Source: IDS-8 sp040902105
Lineage (GTDB): Bacteria; Pseudomonadota; Gammaproteobacteria; Steroidobacterales; Woeseiaceae
NCBI GenBank assembly: GCA_040902105.1
Contig: JBBDXW010000071.1
Span: forward strand, 178,636-242,635
Length of the DNA: 64,000 nucleotides
Reading direction: 5' to 3'
In this document: positions 25,109-34,108 of the stretch, one piece after another
Position numbering within the stretch: the stretch's first letter is position 1
Layout of the letters: every line of letters begins with the position of its first letter
Notes under the pieces: generated by a model
The model's database searches: none
What the model was told of the DNA's origin: nothing
What the model saw: the letters and a program-made list of their open reading frames with translations, nothing else
Program-made: the position numbers and the translations under genes

Positions 25109-25921
25109 TCAGGAGGATTTGCCCAGTTCCTTGACGCCCTCCAGCTCATCCATGAACACAGGACTTTCCGGCAGCGTCGAGCCGCCGTCGACGCAAATGG
25201 TCTGGCCGGTGATGTAACGGGCTTCGTCGCTCGCCAGGTACAACATTGCATAAGCGATATCCTTCGGCGCGCCCATGTAGCCCGCGGGAATGTACCGGGT
25301 CATGTGCTTCATGCCTTCTTCGTCGGCGAGCAGTTCCATGGCCGCAGTACGGATAAACCCCGGCTCGACACCGTTGACCGTGACGTTGTCGCGAGCGAGC
25401 TCCAGCGCCGCCGTGCGTATGAAGGCGTTGATGCCGCCTTTCGAGGCCGCGTAATACGATGTGCCTGGCATCGCGACCCGCGGCCCCGTCACGGACGACG
25501 TGAACAGCAATCGGCCGCCGCCGCGCTTGCGGAATTCCGGAATGCACGCCGCGGAAAAACGAAAACACGCTTTCAGGTTGACTGACAGGACGGTGTCGAG
25601 ATCGTCCTCGGAATAGCCTTCCACCGGGCCGCCGAGGAACGACGCCGCGTTGTGGACCATTATGTCGACCCCGCCGAATGCCGCGACGGTCTCCGCCACG
25701 ACTTTCCCTACGTTTTCCAGGTGCCCGATGTCGACCGCACAAAGCCGGGCGGTGCCTCCCGCATCTTCAATTCTCTGCACCGTTGCTTCGCCGTGCATCG
25801 CGGTTCGCGTGGCGACCATCACTTTGGCGCCGGCGCCCGCCAGCACCTCCGAAATGGCGGCTCCGATACCCTGTCCGCCACCGGTAACGATGGCTGTCTT
25901 ACCGGACAAGTCCGCAAACAT
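25109..25921 (-). CDS. Short-chain dehydrogenase/reductase
   Basis: Predicted 270-residue classical SDR. The cofactor motif TGGGQGIG is at about residue 12, VHNAASF replaces the NAG motif, Ser is in FTSSVTG, and YYAASK supplies the catalytic Tyr and Lys. The C-terminus ITGQTICVDGG is typical. The substrate is a secondary alcohol or ketone of unknown type. It sits 43 nt upstream of the aldehyde dehydrogenase and 21 nt downstream of the MFS gene, so it is in the same operon. Confidence 0.9.
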   Translation of the reverse strand: MFADLSGKTAIVTGGGQGIGAAISEVLAGAGAKVMVATRTAMHGEATVQRIEDAGGTARLCAVDIGHLENVGKVVAETVAAFGGVDIMVHNAASFLGGPVEGYSEDDLDTVLSVNLKACFRFSAACIPEFRKRGGGRLLFTSSVTGPRVAMPGTSYYAASKGGINAFIRTAALELARDNVTVNGVEPGFIRTAAMELLADEEGMKHMTRYIPAGYMGAPKDIAYAMLYLASDEARYITGQTICVDGGSTLPESPVFMDELEGVKELGKSS

Positions 25922-25942
25922 GTGCGTGTCTCCTGTCGTATG

Positions 25943-27127
25943 TCATGTTGAGGTCGCCATGGCGGGTTTCTGCGCGTACGCCAGCACCGGCGGCAGAATC
26001 AGCGCCAGGCTCAGGACGAACAATCCGGCGCCGAGGATGTTCACGTTGGCGTAGTTTCCGTCCCGGATCACCGTCGCGGCAAGACCCGGCCCGACTGCCA
26101 GGCCGATCATCTGCATTGCAACGGCATAGACGACGACTCTGCCACGCCGGTCGAAGCTCGCCATGGCAGCCAGCAGAAACGGATGAGAAGCGTTCCACGC
26201 AAAGTTGTAGACGCCGACCGCAACTGCAAATACCAGAAACTCGAAGCGGCCGACGAGGAAGTACAGGCACAGGGCGCCGCCGAGGATGCCCAGCGTCAGC
26301 GGTAGAGAGCGTCCGTATCGATCACCGAGCGTCGCCGCGAGAAACGCGCCTGCGATGCCGGCAAACTGCGATATCGTCAGCCCGTTCGCGACCTGCTGCT
26401 CGGCCAGCCCGCCGGCGAGCCCGATCAGGAAAAGGTACGCCCAGACGACACCCTGAGCGAGAAAATACGCAAGCATGGCCAGCAAGGCCAGCGTCCGCAG
26501 CCGCAGGGACAGGGTCACGGCGCTCGCGTCGGCCGGCACGGCGTTTTCGCCCGTTACCGGCAGCTCGCTGACGAAAGGCAGGCCGAGCAACGGAAACACC
26601 GCGAAAAACCACAACACGCCGGCAAGACCGAACGCGGCGTATGCGGTCGGCATGAGCAGGAGTCCGATCGCGCCATAGATGAGGACCCACATGATCAGGT
26701 AGCCGAAATTGCGATCCGGGTTGTCCGTCAGGCCTATGGCCGCGAAGCTCAACGAAACAATTCCGCCGGCGCCAAACCCGGCGACAAAGCGCAGGGCAAC
26801 GAATGTCTCGAAGTCCGTCACGAAGACAGACAGGGCGTTGGCGAGGAACATCAGCAGCAGCGAGCCGGAGAAGATGCGACGCCAGTTCACGCGATGTGCA
26901 GCAAACGTCAGCAGCACGGTCGTGGCCGCAATACCGAACATCTCTGCGGAGGCGGTATAGCCCGCCTGCTGATCGCTGAATCCGAGCCAGGCGACCAGGC
27001 CCTGGACGAAACCCGGCTGTACGATGAACACTTCCGGGCCGATAACGCCCATCAGGATCGCAGCCGACAGCCCCCGGCGCGAATTGACGCCGGATGATGT
27101 CTTTCTGGCCCGGGCCTGTTCCAGCAA
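25943..27127 (-). CDS. MFS transporter
   Basis: Predicted 394-residue major facilitator protein with 12 hydrophobic spans. Loop 2-3 contains HRVNWRRIF and loop 8-9 DRYGRSL, matching the basic MFS signature. The start is TTG 27127 by frame length; an ATG 25 codons inside is possible. It is the first gene of the catabolic operon and follows the TonB-dependent receptor gene by 126 nt, suggesting that the receptor brings the substrate across the outer membrane and MFS or SSS carriers across the inner membrane. Confidence 0.85.
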   Translation of the reverse strand: MLEQARARKTSSGVNSRRGLSAAILMGVIGPEVFIVQPGFVQGLVAWLGFSDQQAGYTASAEMFGIAATTVLLTFAAHRVNWRRIFSGSLLLMFLANALSVFVTDFETFVALRFVAGFGAGGIVSLSFAAIGLTDNPDRNFGYLIMWVLIYGAIGLLLMPTAYAAFGLAGVLWFFAVFPLLGLPFVSELPVTGENAVPADASAVTLSLRLRTLALLAMLAYFLAQGVVWAYLFLIGLAGGLAEQQVANGLTISQFAGIAGAFLAATLGDRYGRSLPLTLGILGGALCLYFLVGRFEFLVFAVAVGVYNFAWNASHPFLLAAMASFDRRGRVVVYAVAMQMIGLAVGPGLAATVIRDGNYANVNILGAGLFVLSLALILPPVLAYAQKPAMATST

Positions 27128-27253
27128 CGATCAAATCCTCGAGTGGTGATCTTCCGCTTCCCGGTCGGCCAGCGAGAACGCGAACCGCCGGCTCGGACAC
27201 GAACTCGATAAGGCGGTGTTCCGGGCCGGCGGCTTTCGCGCGGGGGCGCGTTG

Positions 27254-29539
27254 TCAACGCAGGTTGTATTGCAGGCTCACTCCTATCCAGCGCGGCGGTC
27301 CGTATGCCTGCTGGTTGAAGCCGAACGTGCCGGTAAAGTCGAAGGCGTAGCTCAGGTATTCCTCGTCCGTGACGTTGTGCGCAGCCGCCGCGAGTTCCCA
27401 GACGCCGTCGCCCGATGTGTAGGAGAGTCGCGCGTTGCCGACCGTATAGCCGTCCTCGCGCGACACCGGTACATTCTGAATGTCATAGAAGACTTCGTCC
27501 TGATAATTGGCCCAGACCTGCGCGGCGAGGTGCCCGCCGAACGCGGGCCACTCATAACGGATGAGTGCATTCGCGGAAAGATCCGGGGCGGCAACCATGT
27601 CCCGCTCGCGCGGCGATCCGTCCACCGGGCTCGGTATGCCTTCCGCGGTGGCATCCAGCACGGAAAGGCCGAGAGCCACGTCCCAGCCTTCCGCCGGCGA
27701 CGCCTGCAGTTCCAGTTCGGCGCCGGTGACCTCGGCGTCGGCGTTGAAAATGACCTGGTTGAGCTGCTCGAAGCGAAAGGTCTGAAAGTCCTCGTAGTCA
27801 TAGTAGAACGCGCTGCCGTTGAACCGTGCCCCGCCGTCGAATATCGTCGACTTGAAGCCGACCTCATAGCTCAACAGGGTTTCCTCGCCGAACGGAATGG
27901 TGTCGGGCGTATTGCTTGCGAACAGCAACGTCTGATCGAGGAAGCCGACGTTGAAACCGGCGGACTTGGTGCCTTGCGAAATCGATCCGTACAGCAACAG
28001 GTCCTCCCGCGGTCGCCAGTCGAGCTCCAGCTTGCCGCTGACGGAATCGTCGTCGTGCGTCGCCAGGTCGCCGACCGTGTCGCGGTCGAAATCGAAAGCG
28101 ATGTCGCTGCCGAACAGCAATTCGAACAGCCCGGATTCATCCACGTTGAGATAATCGAGCGTCTTTTCCTCGTTGGCAAAACGTGCGCCGGCAATCACGG
28201 TCCATGCATCGCCAAGGTCGAATTCGACCTGGCCGAACACCGCCAGAGAGTCGGTTTCCTGCTGATAGTTGGCATCGAAGAACACGAAGCCGAGATTCGT
28301 GAGATCCAGGTCGTAATGGCCGTCGACCTCGTTATCGAAGTAATAAAGCCCCGCGAGCCAGCGTACGGTTTCGCTGCCGCCGGCAATCCGGAGCTCCTGG
28401 GTGAGCGTGTCCGTCGACGCCGCGAACGTCGGAAGGATCAGTGGAAACGGGCTCGCCTCGGTGTCCTCCGACTGCAGGCGATCGACGGACTGGACGGCCG
28501 TGATCGACGTCAGGGTGAGGCCTGTCGCAAATTCCCACTCGAGGTTTGCCCACATGCCGGACGTCTCCACCTCGACCCGTCCGTCGCGGTCGTACTCCCC
28601 GGCCCAGGGGTCGCCGTCGGTGTCCCGGTAACCGAAGCAGTCGGTGCCCGGCGCCGGGCGCAGGTCGCCGGCATCGAGCACGCCGTCGGCGTTGCAGTCG
28701 ACGGACATGTCCTGCTCGGAGGGACCGAGCTCCACGCTTTCGCCTTCGGCGTTGAAGCGCGTGGCCTGGTGCTGCCAGGCGCCGACGTTCGCGTCGTTGT
28801 CCGACCACCAGGCGCCGAGCAGCAGCTCGACGTCATCGGAGGGCGAGAACAACAGCTGCCCGCGGGCGGCCTTCGCGTCGGTTTCGTTGTAGTCGGGGCC
28901 GGCACGATTTTCGGTCCAGCCGTCGTGTTGATGCGTGGCCAGCGACAGCCGCGCCGACACCGTATCCGAGAGCGGCCCGCCGATGGCGCCTTCCAGTTTG
29001 ATCTGACTGAAATCGCCGAAGGTGGCGTTGACGTAGCCTTCCAACTCTTCGCCGGGACGTTTGCCGATGTAATGCACGAGCCCGCCCGTGGTGTTGCGGC
29101 CGAACAGTGTTCCCTGGGGACCGCGCAGCACCTCCACGCGCTCCATGTCGAACAGCTGGAAACTCAGACCGCCCATGGCAGGGCGATAGATCTCGTCGAC
29201 GTACACCGCCACGGGATTTTCATTGGCATCGGCGAAGTCGTTGAGTCCGACACCGCGCAGGAAAAAGTTGATCTGGCTGGATTCTGCGTTGGGGACGGTG
29301 TACTTCAGGCCGGGGGTCATGGAGACGACGTCGGTCGTGTTGGTAAAGCCCAGTTGGCGCATCTGCTCGCCGGTGAACGCCGTGACGGCGACACCAACGT
29401 CCTGCAGGCTCTGCTCGCGCTTCTGCGCCGTGACGATGATTTCTTCCAGGACGCCCCGCGGACCCTCATCCTGGGCGCCGGCGGGCGCCGTGACCGCCAG
29501 CAAAAGCGCGGCAAACGCGGTCAGCAAGATACGCGACAT
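27254..29539 (-). CDS. TonB-dependent outer-membrane receptor
   Basis: Predicted 761-residue receptor. A signal peptide ends near PAGAQ, followed by a TonB box-like EEIIVTAQKREQSLQDVGVAV, a plug domain (VEVLRGPQGTLFGRNTTGG) and a beta barrel ending in an aromatic-containing strand (WIGVSLQYNLR). It is of the group common in sphingomonads and catabolic gammaproteobacteria. GGGGGGAG six bases before ATG 29539 sets the start. Linkage to the AraC regulator and catabolic operon suggests an aromatic or amine substrate rather than a siderophore. Confidence 0.92.
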   Translation of the reverse strand: MSRILLTAFAALLLAVTAPAGAQDEGPRGVLEEIIVTAQKREQSLQDVGVAVTAFTGEQMRQLGFTNTTDVVSMTPGLKYTVPNAESSQINFFLRGVGLNDFADANENPVAVYVDEIYRPAMGGLSFQLFDMERVEVLRGPQGTLFGRNTTGGLVHYIGKRPGEELEGYVNATFGDFSQIKLEGAIGGPLSDTVSARLSLATHQHDGWTENRAGPDYNETDAKAARGQLLFSPSDDVELLLGAWWSDNDANVGAWQHQATRFNAEGESVELGPSEQDMSVDCNADGVLDAGDLRPAPGTDCFGYRDTDGDPWAGEYDRDGRVEVETSGMWANLEWEFATGLTLTSITAVQSVDRLQSEDTEASPFPLILPTFAASTDTLTQELRIAGGSETVRWLAGLYYFDNEVDGHYDLDLTNLGFVFFDANYQQETDSLAVFGQVEFDLGDAWTVIAGARFANEEKTLDYLNVDESGLFELLFGSDIAFDFDRDTVGDLATHDDDSVSGKLELDWRPREDLLLYGSISQGTKSAGFNVGFLDQTLLFASNTPDTIPFGEETLLSYEVGFKSTIFDGGARFNGSAFYYDYEDFQTFRFEQLNQVIFNADAEVTGAELELQASPAEGWDVALGLSVLDATAEGIPSPVDGSPRERDMVAAPDLSANALIRYEWPAFGGHLAAQVWANYQDEVFYDIQNVPVSREDGYTVGNARLSYTSGDGVWELAAAAHNVTDEEYLSYAFDFTGTFGFNQQAYGPPRWIGVSLQYNLR

Positions 29540-29671
29540 GGCAGTCTCCCCCCTCTTGGCACAGGCTTTCAGCGTGCCCGGTGGTACGACCCGCGGGCTA
29601 CGATGGCAGTATCGTTGCCGAATATTATTGGGCTTGCAGGCGGGCGGCTTGTATGAGAGTGAACCGTTGCT

Positions 29672-30616
29672 TCAGCCCGGCCCTGAGCGAAATTCCTTCG
29701 GTGCGACACCGAAGCTTTCCCTGAAGCAGCGGCTCATATGGGGCAGATCGTAGAAGCCCCAGTGCAGCGCGATCTCCGTGATCGACAGCTTCGCAAACGC
29801 AGGATCCGCAAGCATGCGCCGGCACGCGATGAGGCGTTCGGCGCGGATATAACGATTCAGTGTAAGCGCTTCGCCGGCGAACAGCTTGTGCACGTACCGC
29901 GTGCTGACGCCGAATGCGTGCGCCACCATCGCCGGCCCCAGGTTTCGATCGCGCAGGACACGCGCAACGAACCGCTTGATCTGGCGAATCTGTTCCCCTC
30001 GGCTACGCGCCGTGGCGCCGGCGTCGTGTGCCTTCAGCACGCCGCCGAGCAGATCGAGAATGTTTGTTTCCACCCGCTCGGCCATCGGCGCCGGGAGCCG
30101 CGCCAGCCTGGATACGACCTCCGCAACGAAACTGCTCAGCAGGCCGCAGGAGGCATCCTCGGCCGGCATGCGCCAGCCGAGGAACTGCTCCGGGTCCCTC
30201 GTCAGTTCGCGCATGACCGGCCCGGGTACCGCAAGCACCGGCATGTCGTACGGGCCGATGAACTCCAGCCGATAAGGTTCGGCCGTGGACGCGATCACGA
30301 AATCTCCCGGTCGCAAATGGACTTCCCGCCCGCGTTGCGACCAGCGCGATTCCCCCCGCAACTGAAACTTGACGAGGTAGGGAGGATCGGCGATACGTGC
30401 CACATCCGTGAAGCGACGGGTGACAGTGATGGGCGACGTGCTGACTCTGGCCAGGGATACGCTGCCGAGATCGGTTCTCTCCAGGCGGGCTGTAAATTTC
30501 TCCGGGGCGCAACGGGGTTCGCAGCGCATCGGGCAGAACACTTCGTCGACGAGGTTTGCGAAATAGTCGAAGCGCTCCCGCGGGGCGACCGGGGTGATGG
30601 CATAGGACTGATGCAT
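29672..30616 (-). CDS. AraC-family transcriptional regulator
   Basis: Predicted 314-residue AraC regulator with an AraC-binding-like N-terminal domain (DFVIASTAEPYRLEF, about residues 90-150) and C-terminal HTH pair (AHAFGVSTRYVHKLFAGEALTLNRYIRAERL, then SITEIALHWGFYDLPHMSRCFRESFG). ATG 30616 is preferred over GTG 30622 because GGGGAG is correctly spaced for the ATG. It is the probable activator of the TonB-receptor and downstream operon, inferred from position. A small inverted-repeat element sits directly upstream of its start. Confidence 0.87.
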   Translation of the reverse strand: MHQSYAITPVAPRERFDYFANLVDEVFCPMRCEPRCAPEKFTARLERTDLGSVSLARVSTSPITVTRRFTDVARIADPPYLVKFQLRGESRWSQRGREVHLRPGDFVIASTAEPYRLEFIGPYDMPVLAVPGPVMRELTRDPEQFLGWRMPAEDASCGLLSSFVAEVVSRLARLPAPMAERVETNILDLLGGVLKAHDAGATARSRGEQIRQIKRFVARVLRDRNLGPAMVAHAFGVSTRYVHKLFAGEALTLNRYIRAERLIACRRMLADPAFAKLSITEIALHWGFYDLPHMSRCFRESFGVAPKEFRSGPG

Positions 30617-30641
30617 GGGCACTCCCCTTTTCTCCGCCTAT

Positions 30642-30782
30642 CACTAGGGAAACTCTGCACAAGGTTGATGCAAGCGCCTGTAGGAGCCCGCCTCGCGGGC
30701 GACCCATCCGCTTCGCCAGTCGCCGCGCAGGTCGCCCGCAATGGCGGGCTCCTACAGTCACTTGTGCAGAGGCTCCCTAGTG
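30642..30782. mobile_element. Inverted-repeat element (MITE-like), type 1
   Basis: Terminal inverted repeats of 22 bp (30642-30663 and 30761-30782) match at 20 positions, beginning CACTAGGGA and ending TCCCTAGTG. The centre is an 80-bp REP-type palindrome (30678-30757). The 141-bp unit encodes nothing. A second copy lies at 51584-51721. It occupies the region between the AraC start and the CoA ligase gene. Confidence 0.7.
30678..30757. repeat. REP-type palindrome
   Basis: CTGTAGGAGCCCGCC on the left and GGCGGGCTCCTACAG on the right form an inverted pair around GCGGGCGACC-type inner stems. The GTAG foot is typical of REP sequences mobilised by RAYT transposases. Related copies are at 36699, 41642 and 51619. 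Confidence 0.7.
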
Positions 30783-30805
30783 TACCCCGTCATAAATAAT
30801 TGACC
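30777..30805 (+). repeat. Solo end of a type 2 inverted-repeat element
   Basis: The 29 bases starting CTAGTGTACCCCGTC match the left terminus of the complete type 2 element at 38953-39117 at all but two positions. It overlaps the right end of the type 1 element by CTAGTG. No matching right end follows, so this is a fragment, left by insertion or deletion. Confidence 0.6.
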
Positions 30806-30862
30806 ATTACTTGCGAGCGCCGCAGGGCAGCCGATTCCAAACGCGCGGCGCGACCCTTTAGA

Positions 30863-32506
30863 ATGAGTGTGATGCGGAGTAAAGCCACAGTCCAGAGCCC
30901 GTTCGAGGCCTTCCTGGGGAGCGCACGGCGGTACGGGGATCGACCCTTTCTGCGGGAGCCTGCGGGCGCGCCGGTGGAACGCGTCCCGGCAGCGGCGTCC
31001 TGGAGCTATGCGGCCGCGGCCGCGGAAATTTCGGAGCTGCAGAAAGGGTACGCCGCGTGCGGGCTCGAGCCTGGTGCGAGAGTCGCGCTCGCGGCCGGCC
31101 GCCCGACAGAGGTGTATCTGCACTTCCTCGCGCTGAACGGCCTGGCGACGAGCCTCGTGCCGGTGGACATGAGCGGCAGCGATGCCGAGATCACCTGGCT
31201 GCTGCGTCACAGCGACAGCAAACTTGTCGTGTCGACGCCGGAGCAGATGGATCGCCTGCGGCGCATCACGCACGACATCGCAGGGTGCCAGCCCGTGACA
31301 CAGTTTGAGGTCGCGGCTGCTGCAGTCAGCGATGTGGAGCCGGTGGCGGGGGATATCCGGCGCGAGGCCGCCCTGTTGTATACCTCGGGCACCACCGGCA
31401 AGCCCAAGGGCTGCATGTTGTCCAACGAATATTTTCTGATGATGGGAGAGTGGTACAACGGCCTTGCCGAGCGTCATGCGCTCGATAGCGACGATCGCCT
31501 GCTGACGCCATTGCCGCCGCACCACATGAATGCGTTATGCGTGTCGTTCATGGCCATGATCAGGTGCGGCGGATGTGTCGTGCAGCTCGACCGCTTTCAC
31601 CCGTCGACCTGGTGGAGCACGGTGCGGTCGGAGGGCGCGACGATCGTTCACTACCTCGGCATCATGCCCGCGATACTCCTGTCACTGCCCGTTTGCGGGC
31701 AGGAAGATTTCGGCGGACAGATAAAATTCGGCTTCGGCGCCGGCGCGGATCCCCGTCACCATGGTCGATTCGAGCAGCGTTTCGGATTTCCACTGCTCGA
31801 AGCCTGGGCGATGACCGAGACCGGGGCCGGCGCGGCAATGATCGCCGATCGTGAGCCTCGCCATGTCGGGCAGCGCTGCATCGGCCGGCCGCAGGCGGAC
31901 GTGGAGTACCGTATCGTTGACGAGACGGACAGGGACGTCGCAAGCGGCGAACCCGGCGAGCTGCTGGTAAGGAGAACAGGGCGGCATCCCCGCAAAGGCT
32001 TTTTCAGCGGTTATTACAACGACGAAGACGCCACCCGGGAAGCATGGCGCGGCGGCTGGTTTCGCACCGGCGACGTCGTTCGGGCAGGCCACGACGGCTC
32101 GGTTTTCTTTGTCGACCGCCGCAAGAACGTGATCCGCAGGAGCGGCGAGAATATTTCCGCCGTCGAAGTGGAATCGACGTTGCTCCGGCATCCCGACGTT
32201 GCCAACTGCGCTGTCACGCCAGTGCCGGACGAACTGCGCGGCGATGAAGTATTCGCATTCATCGTTCCCAGGCCCGGATCAGCCACCGACCGGGCAGCGG
32301 CGCAGGCCATCGTCGAACACTGCCTCGAGCATCTCTCCTATTTCAAGGTGCCGGGTTATGTCTCTTACGTGGATTCATTGCCCCTGACCGCATCGCAGAA
32401 AGTCAGCCGCAAGGAAGTGCGAAGCAGCGCCTCCGCCAGCCTTGAAACTGCGGCGTGCTTCGATCTCCGCCGGCTCAAGAAACGCTCCGAGAGGAAAGCG
32501 GGCTGA
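30863..32506 (+). CDS. AMP-dependent acyl-CoA synthetase/ligase
   Basis: Predicted 547-residue adenylate-forming ligase. The phosphate loop YTSGTTGKPKGCM, motif EAWAMTETGAG, the adenine-site aspartate in FRTGDVV and the C-terminal lysine region LTASQKVSRKEV are all present. Overall features resemble the crotonobetaine/carnitine-CoA ligase group, though the acid substrate is unknown. ATG 30863 or 30872 are the plausible starts, just past the repeat elements. The stop overlaps the thiolase-like ATG (TGATG), making the first step of a CoA-dependent pathway. Confidence 0.88.
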   Translation: MSVMRSKATVQSPFEAFLGSARRYGDRPFLREPAGAPVERVPAAASWSYAAAAAEISELQKGYAACGLEPGARVALAAGRPTEVYLHFLALNGLATSLVPVDMSGSDAEITWLLRHSDSKLVVSTPEQMDRLRRITHDIAGCQPVTQFEVAAAAVSDVEPVAGDIRREAALLYTSGTTGKPKGCMLSNEYFLMMGEWYNGLAERHALDSDDRLLTPLPPHHMNALCVSFMAMIRCGGCVVQLDRFHPSTWWSTVRSEGATIVHYLGIMPAILLSLPVCGQEDFGGQIKFGFGAGADPRHHGRFEQRFGFPLLEAWAMTETGAGAAMIADREPRHVGQRCIGRPQADVEYRIVDETDRDVASGEPGELLVRRTGRHPRKGFFSGYYNDEDATREAWRGGWFRTGDVVRAGHDGSVFFVDRRKNVIRRSGENISAVEVESTLLRHPDVANCAVTPVPDELRGDEVFAFIVPRPGSATDRAAAQAIVEHCLEHLSYFKVPGYVSYVDSLPLTASQKVSRKEVRSSASASLETAACFDLRRLKKRSERKAG

Positions 32507-33684
32507 TGCGCCGGCGACAGGCGAGAGGCTATGACCGCATCGCAGTGGCTCAGCCCTACACCGAGCCATACCTGCGCACATCGGAAAGCGGTGCAGCCTG
32601 GTTCCTCGGGCGAACGCTGGCCGGCGTGCTGCGCGACAGCGGCATCCCGAAGTCCGCGGTCGACGGGCTGGCGGTCACGAGCATGTCGCTTGCGCCGGAC
32701 AGTGCGCCGGGTCTCGCCGAGCATTTCGGTCTGTCACTCCGCTGGCTGGAATCCGTGCCCTGCGGCGGCGCGAGCGGCGTCATTGCCTTGCAGCGCGCTG
32801 CCCGCGCCGTCCAGGCCGGCGACGCGGAGATCGTGGCATGCATCGCAGGCGATGCGTCAACCGGCGGTTCGTTCGCGCAGCTGGTCAGTCGATTCAGCCG
32901 ATTCTCGATGGACGCAGTCTGGCCGTACGGCGCGGCCGGACCGAATGCCGTATTCGCGCTGATTACCGCGGCCTACATGCGGCGTCATGGCGTCCGTCGC
33001 GAAGACTTCGGGCGGCTTTGCGTAGAGCAGCGCGAGAACGCGCGGCAGAACCCGCTCGCACTTTTTCGCGAAGCGCTGAGCATCGAGGACTACCTGGCCG
33101 CGCGCCCCATCGTGGAACCGCTGCATCTTTACGACTGCGTCATGCCGTGTGCCGGCGGCGAGGGATTCCTCGTTCTCGACGAGCGGCATGCCGAAAGTCT
33201 CGGCCTGCCGCATGCGCGCGTGCGCGGCATCGTCGAGCGACACAATGCGTATGCATCGGACCTCGTCCAGCTGCGCGGCGGATGGGCGGAGGAGCGCGAT
33301 GCGCTGTATGAACAGGCCGGCGTCGGACCGGAGGATATCGATTTCATCGAGACCTACGACGACTACCCGGTCGTCTCGTTCATGCAACTCGAGGATCTCG
33401 GCTTCTGCGAGAAGGGCGGCGCGGCGGAGTTCGTCAGGAGCCACCCGGGCGTTGTCGGCCTCGGAGGTCTGCCGCACAACACCGGCGGCGGGCAGCTGTC
33501 GATGGGCCAGGCGGGCTACGCGGGCGGTTACCTCGGGCTCGTAGAGGCGCTGCGTCAACTGCTCGGGCGGTCGACGGGCCGTCAGGTTGCGGACGCAAAC
33601 CTCGGGCTGGTCAGCGGCTTCGGCTACGTCAATTTCGACCGCGGCGTGTGCGCCAGCGCCTGCATACTGGAGCGTTCCGCATGA
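32506..33684 (+). CDS. Thiolase-like lipid-transfer protein (Ltp-type)
   Basis: Predicted 392-residue thiolase-fold protein. The nucleophile-position Cys lies in ESVPCGGASGVIAL, and the C-terminal segment HNTGGGQLSMGQAGY resembles the His block of thiolases. Composition and length fit the SCP-x/Ltp group, which pairs with a DUF35 OB-fold protein to catalyse retro-aldol or thiolytic cleavage of CoA-thioester side chains. The DUF35 gene follows with an ATGA overlap, supporting complex formation. Confidence 0.82.
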   Translation: MRRRQARGYDRIAVAQPYTEPYLRTSESGAAWFLGRTLAGVLRDSGIPKSAVDGLAVTSMSLAPDSAPGLAEHFGLSLRWLESVPCGGASGVIALQRAARAVQAGDAEIVACIAGDASTGGSFAQLVSRFSRFSMDAVWPYGAAGPNAVFALITAAYMRRHGVRREDFGRLCVEQRENARQNPLALFREALSIEDYLAARPIVEPLHLYDCVMPCAGGEGFLVLDERHAESLGLPHARVRGIVERHNAYASDLVQLRGGWAEERDALYEQAGVGPEDIDFIETYDDYPVVSFMQLEDLGFCEKGGAAEFVRSHPGVVGLGGLPHNTGGGQLSMGQAGYAGGYLGLVEALRQLLGRSTGRQVADANLGLVSGFGYVNFDRGVCASACILERSA

Positions 33685-34076
33685 ACGAGCTGCCGGAGTT
33701 CGAAGCTTCGCGCCTGGCGCGCGAACGTGCGGCGCAGGCCGTGACTGGAGAGTTGACGCTGCAGCGATGCCCGGACTGCGGGAAAATCCAGTATCCGTTT
33801 CGCGAACTCTGTGAGCATTGCCTGTCCGACGGCTTGTACTGGAGTCGCGTCGAGCGTAACGGCATGGTGATTGAGGCGGTTCGCGTGCATGCGAGCATGC
33901 ATCCGTTCTTTCGCGATCACGCACCGTGGGAGATCTGTTCCGTCGCGCTGGACGCCGGGCCGCGCGTAATTGCGCATTGCCGGGACGCGGGGATAGAGTC
34001 GGGCGTTCAGGTCGTGGTATCCGACGAGCACGTCGGTCCCGCGCATTGCGTGCTGGTCGCGAGAATCAGGGCCTGA
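33681..34076 (+). CDS. Zn-ribbon/OB-fold DUF35 protein
   Basis: Predicted 131-residue protein. The rubredoxin-like zinc ribbon CPDCGKIQYPFRELCEHC carries four Cys, followed by an OB-fold (VERNGMVIEAVRVHASMHPFF). DUF35 proteins are partners of thiolase-like enzymes in steroid side-chain cleavage and similar reactions, where the OB domain helps bind acyl-CoA. ATG overlaps the upstream stop (ATGA), so the stoichiometry is probably coupled. Confidence 0.87.
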   Translation: MNELPEFEASRLARERAAQAVTGELTLQRCPDCGKIQYPFRELCEHCLSDGLYWSRVERNGMVIEAVRVHASMHPFFRDHAPWEICSVALDAGPRVIAHCRDAGIESGVQVVVSDEHVGPAHCVLVARIRA

Positions 34077-34108
34077 TCGCCACAATTGCCACAATTGCCG
34101 GAGAATGC

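Noticed and set aside
27251..29656. Long plus-strand frame opposite the TonB receptor gene (801 codons)
   Set aside because: It is the antisense of a well-supported receptor with plug and barrel motifs; its translation has no recognisable domain and arises from high-GC codon bias.
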